Assembly (NCBI GenBank): GCA_038093975.1
Contig: JBBPTG010000004.1
Span: 248,001 to 312,000 of the forward strand
DNA from: Chalciporus piperatus
Taxonomy: Eukaryota > Basidiomycota > Agaricomycetes > Boletales > Boletaceae
Direction: 5' to 3'
DNA: 64,000 bases
The translations under genes and the position numbers were made by a program. The notes beneath the pieces are model-generated. The model did no database searches. It worked only from the letters and a program-made list of their open reading frames with translations, and was not told where the DNA came from. This document shows, one piece after another, positions 55,697 through 64,000 of this stretch. Position 1 is the stretch's first letter; each line of letters starts with the position of its first letter.

Positions 55697-56022
55697 GGCT
55701 GCCGCTTGCGAATTTGATAGAGGTAATGGATGGGGTCAAAAATGAAGTTTGCAGACCATGTATCAATGAATAGACAAAGTGATTCACTCGATGAATTAAC
55801 AACGTCCATACTTACAACATCATCGCCTTATGAACTCAAAGCATTTGTATAGGTTGTAGGTATCCAGCCTAGAGCAGGGCGAGTTCACTGCTCCGACAAA
55901 AAAGCAGAGATTAGCGTATAAAACTACAAATATAATACCTCGACACCTCGAGTAGCGTCCTCTTCCAAGTAGAACGATCCTCTACGGAATGACGACACCG
56001 ATACTGATGGGTATATGACTCC
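55697..56022. other. Convergent intergenic region, frs1 / bsd2
   Basis: 326 bp between two 3' ends; moderately AT-rich, with no supported gene. Confidence 0.45.
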
Positions 56023-57580
56023 TCATAAGAGTCCTGCGGTCCTCAAATCTTCATAAAGTCTCTCCTCCCTTGCGACCGCTTCTCTTACTCTGCTCGCGCG
56101 CTCTGCATCGGAGTACCAAGGAACTTGTTCCTGGGCGGTACCAGCATCGTTCTCGGTACCCACGACCGCTACGTTCGTCCCGGCACCGACACCTCCATCG
56201 TCAGGTGGCTGGTGTCGTGTTGGCGGGCGGAACAGACCGATCCGCTCAAAGAAGGATTGTCTACCCTCCTCCTCATCTGCGATCTCGGATTGTGTTCTCG
56301 TATGACGAGTAGAGCCTGATGAATTCGATGAGAGGATAGAGCGTTCCCATCGCTTGACACGCCAGAAACCGAGCGAAGAGGTCAAGAGCAAGAACCAGCC
56401 GATCGTCATCAAAAAGAAGGAAAGCCATTCTGACATCATGGGACCCGTAAGCAGCGAGTGGTTCCACTGTGCCTCTTCCGGTGTGGATATAGATTGGATT
56501 GTGGTCGCAGGGGCGGTGTCGTTGCCGATAAGACCGATGCTGTTATAATAATCCTCCGCTTCCTGAGTACTGCTGAATGTGAGTCTGGTACCATCTTCCC
56601 ATGTGCCCGAGCCTGGATTCATGGCATCATCGAGCCTTGCGCGTAGTGCAAAGCCCCATTGGATGAGTGTGATACCAAGACCTGCACGACTACCGAACTT
56701 GGCGGCATGTGTGGTGTGCATCACCCACGTCAACACGAATCCGACAAATTGGAAAGTAGTGCTGATGAGCGTGTTCCAGAGGAATGCAAATAATGTGCCA
56801 GTTGGCAAGGAATCGACGATGACAGAGCCTTGGGTTGGTGGGCCGGAAAGTGCACCAGTATTATAGAGGGATGAGGGGGGAAGGAGAACGAGGGAGGTGT
56901 GGTAGGGAGGTGCAGGATCCGCCTGAGCTACGGCGTAAGATGGAGGAGGAGACGGATTGGCATCTTCGGGAACGATGTAAATGCTGTCACCTGTCATAAG
57001 GAAATGGTAAGGACTACGATGGTAAATATGGGGATAACAAGCTGCACGCACCGTCCTGCACGCGAGTCCCGGTTGTGGTTGGTTTCGCACTAACATTGCT
57101 GAATACACCGTCGTTACCTGTTCCACCTCCCATTATCTGCGTTCTAGCAGATGACCTGGTATCCAGACCGAAGCGTGAAACGTAGTGACTGGGCAACAAA
57201 ACGCTCGCAGTCGTTCTCCACCAGCTTGTTGGCGCACGGGGAATTGTATCGGGTGTGAATACGGGGATGATGCCGTTCGTGTTTCCTATGGAGTTGGGAA
57301 GCGCTGAGGAAGTGGGTGAAGGTGGCGACCCAGGTGGTGGTTGGTCCCAGTCGGCGACGGGGGTGTTAAAATCATATGTTAGTGGTGCGTTGGGGTGTCT
57401 ACCATCAACGTGGTGGATGGAGGAGGATTGGTGGGGAGATGAAGTGCGGTGAGGGTTCAAGGGGTGAGACTCGTCCACATCCTCGTCCTCGTCGTCAGAG
57501 ACATCGAAGGCGGCATCTAGTTCAGTGTTTGTGTCGGGGTCAGTGCGAGGGTTCGGGATGGGCGCATATCTGGCAGCCAT
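56023..57580 (-). CDS. bsd2: Bsd2/NDFIP-type membrane adaptor for Rsp5/Nedd4 ubiquitin ligases
   Basis: Three-helix Golgi/endosome protein that recruits HECT E3 Rsp5 through PPxY motifs to sort metal transporters and misfolded membrane proteins to the vacuole. Two exons: a cytosolic N-terminus from ATG 57580 (MAARYAPIPNPRTDPD, acidic EDEDVDES) and the main exon. A PPSY motif sits in PPPSYAVAQADPAPPYHTS. Membrane helices: TLFAFLWNTLISTTFQFVGF then VLTWVMHTTHAAKFGSRAGL (the conserved N-T-x-x-S/T-x-x-F pattern), GITLIQWGFALRAR, and MMSEWLSFFLMTIGWFLLLT. C-terminal tail is Gly/Arg-rich and ends YEDLRTAGLL. About 500 residues, longer than yeast Bsd2 (about 320) because of disordered ends. Confidence 0.85.
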
Positions 57581-57830
57581 TGGACTATGGACAAGCGTCG
57601 TACTGGTGTGGTGCTGGTCCAGTCAGCGTCAGGCGAGAGTGCCCGACAGGTGCATCAACACTGCCACATATTTACTCCACCACGGTATAGCAAAACCAAG
57701 AAATAAAAGATAGTCATAGATGAGAGAGTTCCAAGGACAGAAAACGTGATACAAAAACATGAGCAAGATGTCAGCGACCAAAGCATAGTCCACTTCAACA
57801 TCTTCCCTGCAGTCATTCAGTCGAATCCAT

Positions 57831-59072
57831 TCAGGCCATACTCACCCCCATCGGGAAACCCTGCTGGGCTGGTGTCCGAGGCTGTATCATCGGATTCCGT
57901 GTTGGGGCTTGGGCAGGAACATGTTGATAGGCCTCCATTATTCCCTGCGGCCCAACACCCACAGGCAAACCGACCGGCCCACCAAACCCACCCACTGGTC
58001 CTCCAATACTCGAAGGTCCAACCCCTCCCGAGACACCCGAGCCTCCCCCAATGCCTCCGGGACTGTTCGCTCCTCTAACCATTCTCGTCATTCGCTCACA
58101 GCTTTCCATGCGGGCCTGCATCATACGCTCGAACATTTCCAGAATTTGCACGGTGGGTTCACGGCCTCCAGCACCAAGGACGAGCGGCGACGTGTGGGTT
58201 GCCTGAGGTTGAGATGGCTGTACGGCGGGTTGGGGCTGGTGGGTAGGTGTGGTGGGGTACCTGGCGGTAGGGGTACCCGGCTGCTGATTAGATGTCGTCG
58301 GAAACTGGAACGAAGGATGAGAAAGATAAGGCGACGTTAGCGTCGTCATGTTTATCGCTGTAGGAGGATAAAACGACGCGGCAGTATTCGACTGATTCAT
58401 CGATACAGATGATTGTGAGTGGAGGGTTGTCGAGGACGATGCCTGCATTGTATTCTGGTGAGAAGCAGCCGTGGCTGGGTTGAGATTTGAACTCTGGCGT
58501 GCACGGTGTTGGGTATGCGGATGAGGATGTTTTGTGATCCCCCCACGAACGACCGTGGGGAGCATACTACGTGCCGAAGATATACCCTCGAGTCTTAGAT
58601 TGAACGCTTTCTTGCGTTTCAACCACTTCGTGGGAGGGGAAGGGGAAGGGTCTTCTGAACCATTGCGGGGATCTGGGGAGCCCGGAAGTTGGCCCTGCAA
58701 CTGACCCGGAGGAGAACCAGAAACGCTGTCAAGGTCTACATCGACGGGGATGGTGTGGTCGGGCTGAAATTCGGAAGCACGGTGGAGGCGGCCCATCTCA
58801 AGCTGAGCGCGGGTGCGGTATACCCACATACGTTCCTGGTGATAGAAGGCAACGAGAGACTCTAGGAGTGATATCGTACTCTCTACGGGGTGCATTCCGA
58901 TGGTTGGCGGTGAGGAAGGAGGAGTGGGGAGGAGTGTAGGGATTGCATGTTGGTGATGGGCATACTGAGCTTGCTGAGATGGATGGGAGGGGATAATGGG
59001 TAAACCGTGTCCGTCAAGAGGGGTATGTTGCGGGTGAACTGGCGGTGTGCCCGTATATTGGCTAGAGAGCAT
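57831..59072 (-). CDS. Low-complexity Gln/Pro/Ser-rich protein with short helical segments
   Basis: Single exon, 413 residues, ATG at 59072. Most is low complexity (His/Gln/Pro, then Ser/Thr, then Gly-rich near the end with repeated GGPVGGFGGPVGLPVG). Two segments look folded: MHPVESTISLLESLVAFYHQ with ERMWVYRTRAQLEMGRLH (about residues 59-96) and VQILEMFERMMQARMESCER (about 310-330), an amphipathic helix. A basic KWLKRKKAFNLRLEG lies between. Such composition is common in transcription co-regulators, but nothing is diagnostic, so I assign no function. Divergent from dph6 across 129 bp. Confidence 0.65.
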   Translation of the reverse strand: MLSSQYTGTPPVHPQHTPLDGHGLPIIPSHPSQQAQYAHHQHAIPTLLPTPPSSPPTIGMHPVESTISLLESLVAFYHQERMWVYRTRAQLEMGRLHRASEFQPDHTIPVDVDLDSVSGSPPGQLQGQLPGSPDPRNGSEDPSPSPPTKWLKRKKAFNLRLEGISSARSMLPTVVRGGITKHPHPHTQHRARQSSNLNPATAASHQNTMQASSSTTLHSQSSVSMNQSNTAASFYPPTAINMTTLTSPYLSHPSFQFPTTSNQQPGTPTARYPTTPTHQPQPAVQPSQPQATHTSPLVLGAGGREPTVQILEMFERMMQARMESCERMTRMVRGANSPGGIGGGSGVSGGVGPSSIGGPVGGFGGPVGLPVGVGPQGIMEAYQHVPAQAPTRNPMIQPRTPAQQGFPMGVSMA

Positions 59073-59201
59073 TGCGGATCTGGGGTCAACGTCGAGGACG
59101 ATGTCGAGCCGAGCTGCTGCTCAAGGAGGTGCACCCCACGCTTGGGGGTCAGTGTGATAAGATTGGTTGGGTTCGTGGTCGTCGCTTGTCAGACCCGAGC
59201 G

Positions 59202-61999
59202 ATGAAGTACGTCGCGCTGCTCAGCGGTGGAAAGGACAGCTGCTTCAACTTGCAGCACTGCCAGCACAATGGCCACCACCTGGTAGCTGCAGCAACGCTC
59301 TCTCCTCACTCTGGAAAGGGTACGTCTACACTCACGCTTCATCTCAACACTCACACCTCCATACTAGATGAGATCGACTCGTACATGTACCAGACAGTCG
59401 GTCAGGATGCGATTGCTCTCATCGCACAGGCACTCGATGTACCGCTATACCGGCGCGTCATACAGGGTCAGCCAGTAGAGCAGGCCGCAGAATATGGCCT
59501 CAAGGCTGCTGGTGGTGGCGGCATCACGGGAGACGAGACTGAGGATCTCTATGCGTTACTCTGCAATGTCTTGGTATCTCCATACTCTCTTTCCATCTCC
59601 TCACTTGAATACGGAGATTAGCGACCCAGGAACACCATCCAGACATACAAGCTGTGTCCGTTGGCGCTATCCTCTCAAATTATCAACGCGTGCGCGTAGA
59701 ACATGTGTTCGTAACGGAGCTTCTCCTTCTCTTCTGTCATTGACACTTCACAGGTGTCGTCGCCTTTCCATGACGCCTCTTGCCTACCTTTGGCAACGTA
59801 ACCAAACCTCTCTCCTCTCTGAAATGATTTCTTCACACGTGAATCCCATCCTGATCAAAGTCGCTGGTGCAGGACTGACACCCTCCGATCTTGCAAGACC
59901 ACTCTCGTCCATGCAGCCCAAACTCATCTCACTTCATCAGAAATTTGGTACACACCCATGTGGCGAGGGAGGGGAATACGAAACCTTTACGATCGACAGT
60001 CCACTGTTCAGGAGTCGCATAGACATCAAGGAAAAAGAGGTCGTGGTAGTGGATCCAAGCGATGTTGCACCCGTGGCATACTTAAGGATCAAAGAAGCAG
60101 TATTGGTCAAGAAAGAGGTCGACCTTTCAGCCACCCTCGATGTCCCTTCCCCTCCGTTGCTCGAATTTCCTTTCGGAATTCTGCGTACACGCCTGGAGAG
60201 GTCTCCCTGTGACGCAGAACCGGCTTTAGTGCTCTCACCTGACTCTGGATCTCTACCTGGTTCCCTACCTGAAATTGGGCAGTCTGTCCGTACCATTGGC
60301 CCATGGATCGCAGTGGGCAATGTCCGCGTCCCCACATCTCATCCTATTGAAGAAGAAGTCACACAGTGCTTCCAAATGCTTCGAGGTACGCATTGATTTA
60401 TCGTTGTTATATTGATGCCAATGGCTTCAACCAGAGCTGCTGGCTCAAACCTCGCCACCAAATTCTGAGCTTCTGCCGACATCAGCGACAATCTCACTTC
60501 TGCTCCCTGACCTTGACGGGTCCACATTCGCTAGCGCTAACAAAGCATACTCTTCTTTCTTCGGCTCCTCTCCACCTGCGAGAGCTTGTGTGGGGGTGGG
60601 CGGGGTGGGCGTTGGCTTGGATTGCTTGGCATGGCTTGGAGAAGCGGCTGGAAGTAACGCAACAGACGGGACGCCAGCCACGAGGAGCATGAGGGGGGAA
60701 ACGGGTCCGAGGAAGGCTCTGCACGTTCAAAGTTTGAGCTATTGGGCTCCCGCAAACATCGGACCGTATTCGCAAGCCATCAGTGTACGTAGCTGTTCCT
60801 CCGCTCTCTTGGGATCCACTCACTTGTCAACATGCAGATCCCACCGTATACGTTCATATCAGGCCAGATCGGGCTCATACCTTCTTCGCTTACTCTCCCC
60901 TCCTCACCATCATCATCCCACCTCACCAACCCATCTTCACGAACATCTGCAACATCATCCACGCTACCCCTCGAGACAGTTCTCGTTCTCCAGCATACCG
61001 CACGGATCATCCGCGCGGCTCCGAATTCTGGACTGGGTGATGGAAGCGATGGTGGATTCGGTGGGAGTGACCAGATTCGCGATACAGATGATGACGGAGA
61101 TCGCGACCCCGGCGAGAGCCAAGGTATGGATGACTTCTCAATAGCAGCGGCTGGAAAAGGCGGCTGGATCCAGCTCGCGATATATTATCTCGTCGACATC
61201 GCGGATGTTGAACATGTGAGGAAGAATGTGCAATTGATTGACAGGGTACGGATCTTTCGTTTAAATTCTTATCTTTTGATCTCTCTCATCTAGTACATGA
61301 AGCCGGCGATCCCGACAATCTACGCAGTCCTTTCATCGCTTCCACGTGGTGCTCGCATCGAAAAACAGGTACTCGTGCACAGTGGCCGATTTATCGGTCT
61401 CCCATCAGAGGAGGAGGAAGCTGCGATAGAGATGTCTCCTCAATTCGTTCAAGGTAACGTGTTTCTCCCTACACGATCTCTGCAAGGCACCCGTTTTGCT
61501 TAACTCGTTGATTTCCACAACGCATCTCCGAAATAACGCACCACAGGAGACGTGACCGTTCAACACCCTGAACTCCCAAATGTCCAGGTTCAGCTCCACT
61601 ACGAAATATCGGCTTTCCCTCCCTCCTCGGAGGCATGCGCGATCATATTCGCACGAGGTCTCAAGATGTCTGACACACCAGAGACAATCATCGCGCGGAC
61701 AGCGGATGAGATGAAATCGGTCCCGGAATTTGTGCCCTTCTTGAAACGCACGCTGGCTGCGAAAGCATTTGTAAACCGTAGCTCTGATGAGAGCGGGAAA
61801 CGTATGTGGAGTCCCTGTGTCTACCTCAGTCAGCCTGGCCTACGATGCACGCTAATTTGTCCCCGATACAGTCATTTTCCCTCTGCTCCAAGCTATTTTC
61901 GGGATTGAGATGCCAGCGCTGACCATCGTGCCTTCCCGTTGTGTTGCTTCGAGGGAAGGTAGTGGATGGGATTGGGCCATTACTTTGATGGCGGTATGA
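59202..61999 (+). CDS. dph6: Diphthine-ammonia ligase Dph6, fused to RidA-like domains
   Basis: ATP-dependent amidation completing diphthamide on elongation factor 2. The ATG at 59202 starts the PP-loop domain: MKYVALLSGGKDSCFNLQHC, with SGGKDS as the ATP pyrophosphatase loop. Then DEIDSYMYQTVGQDAIALIA, QAVSVGAILSNYQRVRVEHV, WQRNQTSLLSEM, ILIKVAGAGL and FGTHPCGEGGEYETFTID, all Dph6 signatures. The C-terminal half holds RidA/YjgF-like units, as in yeast Dph6: LSYWAPANIGPYSQAI with PYTFISGQIGLIP, and later QLAIYYLVDIADVEHVRKNV and LPRGARIEKQVLVHSGRF. A Gly/Ser-rich insertion near 61010-61140 interrupts the second region. Ends GWDWAITLMAV, TGA at 61997-61999. About 780-800 residues. Confidence 0.92.
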
Positions 62000-62101
62000 G
62001 TATGCAGCGAACTTGGACCTGTCAACTCGGTGGTGAAACCCTAGTAGAAGAAACGACAGATTATCATTCGGCTCTGCATCAGTGATACATTGTACATATC
62101 C

Positions 62102-62115
62102 CACACACACACACA
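62102..62115. repeat. (CA)7 microsatellite
   Basis: Seven CA dinucleotides in the convergent spacer between dph6 and the sugar transporter. The spacer (62000-62265) has no supported gene. Confidence 0.8.
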
Positions 62116-62265
62116 GATTAGTGACAAAACGAGGAACGATAACGAATGAAGAATAACGAGAATGAGGATATCGCAGTGCACAGGAATACAAGAGTTGTGA
62201 CTAATGAAAGCAATGTTTGACGTACGTCGTTTGAAAATATGTTCCCTGACCAAAATTCCGCAGGA

Positions 62266-64000
62266 TCATGGCTCCTCCTCTGCCTCCTTCAACGCCTTCA
62301 GCGCCCTGAATGCGTTGCGTATTTCCTTCTCCGCCTTCGTGGGTGGCACCATTCTCGCAAACGCAGCCCCCAAGAGCGTGCAGAGACCACCGAATCTCAA
62401 CACCCATGCTACACCATTCTTCCCAAAGTAGGTCGTATGGTCTCCAAGGCCACCCGACGCCAAGGTAGTCATGAAATCACCAGGATGAGGTGAGGGAAGC
62501 GACTCAGCAGGCACTGATTCGTCAACGATACGGAAAATGACGCTTGCAACAACGGCGATCTATTGCGTGTGCGTAAGTTTGGGGTCGACGGGGGTGATAC
62601 AAATACGTACGATGAACTGTGGCATCACAATCGCCAGATTGTGGATTCCAAGGATCGTTCCACCTGCCACAGGCTTGTTCTCTCCTTCGTCCGGAGATTC
62701 ACTGACGGTGCTCCCCCCTGCCTCTGTGTCCTCCTGACGCCGTTGCATGAGAGGATCACGTTCATCTTGGGAGCGTCTGCTTGGTTGGCGCGGAGGCGTT
62801 GTTGGACATTCAGTCATCTCTTTGAGGAACTGGAACAAGGTGCTTAGGAACCATAACGCAGATAACGGAATTTGGATAACAAACCTCCATGATGATCGCA
62901 AACGGCACCCAACAAGCCACACTCCAACAAATTCCGACAAGAGTGATCATGAAAATCGCTCCAGAGACTGTTGATATCCAGAACGACGAGAACATGAGCA
63001 CCGTGAACAGAAGCATCGCAGCTGTCCAAATATCCCTCAAAAGGATTGTCCGCCGAGGCAGATGGAAGGGTTTCCCGGTGGCAAGAGCTTCTTCACGCCA
63101 GCGGTGAAGGTTAAGGCGGAGGCGTTGGATGTGCATCTGTTCGTCGTCCCCTTCCTCAGGGAGCAGGTTGGGATCACGACGTGCAAGATTAGGGAGAATA
63201 ACTCCAGCAATGACGGCCGCTGGGTGACGACATTTGGTCAACCTAAATAGAAAGGAAAGCGTAAGAAACTCACCGATGCTATAGAAAAGCATTGCAAGTT
63301 CGCCGGTCCGCGTGGCAATCTCGATGTCGGGTTCTTGGCCGAGCTGGTAAGCCATAACTTGCCCAACGTACGTGGTGGAGTAAAACAGGAAGGGGAACCT
63401 GAGGTACCTTTCTAAGAAGGGGGCACATAAAAGCACAGACAACGTACCAGCCCATGAAAGCAAAGAGCTGCACAAGACAAACCCTCCTGATAGGCTTAGG
63501 AAGAGTCGTGATCGCGATATATATGTTCTCCAGTATATCATAGAACTTGTTGTGCCTTACCAGGAACAATAAATAAGTTTGACCGAAATCTGACAGCAGA
63601 GCGAACGGACCTTTCTTTCCTCTCGTCGACAGTCTCTTTCTCTTCGTGACAGAAACATGTGATCCAAACTGTAGCGACGAGGACGACCATGCTAAGAATG
63701 CAGAATTTACGGAACTGGTCTCCTCCCAAGAAATCCAAGAAAGGGAGCTTCGTGAGAGGCAAAAATCCTATCATCGCAAGCTAAGCATGATGCGAGGGAT
63801 GACGATAGGAGATAGACTCACCAAAACCATATCCAATGATATTCCCTGCTTGGCTCATACGACTATGCCATGCATTACCAGCATTGAGCTGTTCAGGGGG
63901 TGTAATGTCCAAAAGAAGGTTGCGTAGAGAGGCTTGCAGGGCGTTGAGTGCGAAATCAAGAACATAGAATGCAAAGACAGCGATGCCAATAGCGACATTG
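62266..64000 (-). CDS. sut1: Sut1-type sucrose/alpha-glucoside:proton symporter (5' end outside the window)
   Basis: MFS transporter of the glycoside-pentoside-hexuronide/SUT group, close in type to S. pombe Sut1. The visible part starts within a helix near 64000: VFAFYVLDFALNALQASLRN then LLLDITPPEQLNAGNAWHSR and MSQAGNIIGYGFG, the diagnostic SUT loop. Later helices: FCILSMVVLVATVWITCFC, RRVCLVQLFAFMGWFPFLFY (spliced), VLMFSSFWISTVSGAIFMIT and LVGICWSVACWVPFAIIMEF. The C-terminal part includes a polar loop (PPRQPSRRSQDERDP) and VAGGTILGIHNLAIVMPQF, ending in a coiled coil RALKALKEAEEEP. At least nine exons are visible. About two thirds of the protein lies in the window. Confidence 0.9.

Noticed and set aside
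62102..62115. CA repeat as a regulatory or CRISPR-like repeat
   Set aside because: A plain dinucleotide microsatellite with no spacers; no CRISPR array or prophage-like segment occurs anywhere in the window.

Overview
The window is nuclear DNA of a filamentous basidiomycete, most likely an agaricomycete. Genes are close together on both strands and interrupted by many short introns (about 45-65 nt, GT...AG, often with a CTGAC/CTAAC-like branch site). The proteins are conserved fungal housekeeping types: Rim15 with a receiver domain, Efr3, Kap120/importin-11, GARP Vps52, Prm10/ThrE-type transporter, Bsd2/NDFIP and a Sut1-type sucrose transporter. I see no mobile element with ends, no rRNA and no CRISPR array. 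Exon structures were read by eye from splice signals and frame continuity, so outer ends are firmer than internal junctions.

Layout. 1-615: 3' end of an unidentified gene. 1002-5455: Rho-type GEF. 5702-7001 (-): RING protein. 7095-7177: intron-containing tRNA-His. 7291-8565: short tRNase Z, convergent with THO complex subunit 7 (8585-9788, -). 10063-12408 (-): protein with two ubiquitin-interacting motifs. 12978-18775 (-): Rim15 kinase, divergent from mitochondrial ribosomal protein S18 (19054-19675). 19875-21054 (-): proteasome deubiquitinase Rpn11, divergent from an unrecognised coiled-coil protein (21233-23230). 23231-24919: no supported gene. 24920-28201: Efr3. 28515-30845 (-): Vps52. 31095-about 32162: small membrane protein. 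32333-36392 (-): Kap120. 36479-37889: zinc-finger protein resembling Slx4. 38150-40715: EF-hand MscS channel. 40932-42880 (-): folylpolyglutamate synthase. 43017-43881: stand-alone Rev1-type BRCT protein. 43972-45465 (-): Pex2. 45696-47749: cytosolic PheRS alpha. 47939-50567 (-): Prm10. 51341-52012 (-): GNAT acetyltransferase. 52322-53176 (-): EMC10. 53322-55696: PheRS beta. 56023-57580 (-): Bsd2/NDFIP. 57831-59072 (-): low-complexity protein. 59202-61999: Dph6. 62266 to the window edge (-): Sut1-type transporter.

Most genes do not form pathways with their neighbours, but one arrangement stands out. Both subunits of the cytosolic phenylalanyl-tRNA synthetase lie on the same strand less than 6 kb apart. 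Each is the right-hand member of a divergent pair with a membrane-biogenesis gene (PEX2, EMC10). Both short divergent promoters contain the same decamer ACTACTAGTA with GGTAGTA immediately beside it. This is the best candidate here for an undescribed regulatory unit. The window is also rich in tRNA and translation functions: tRNA-His, tRNase Z, both PheRS subunits, Dph6 and mitochondrial S18.
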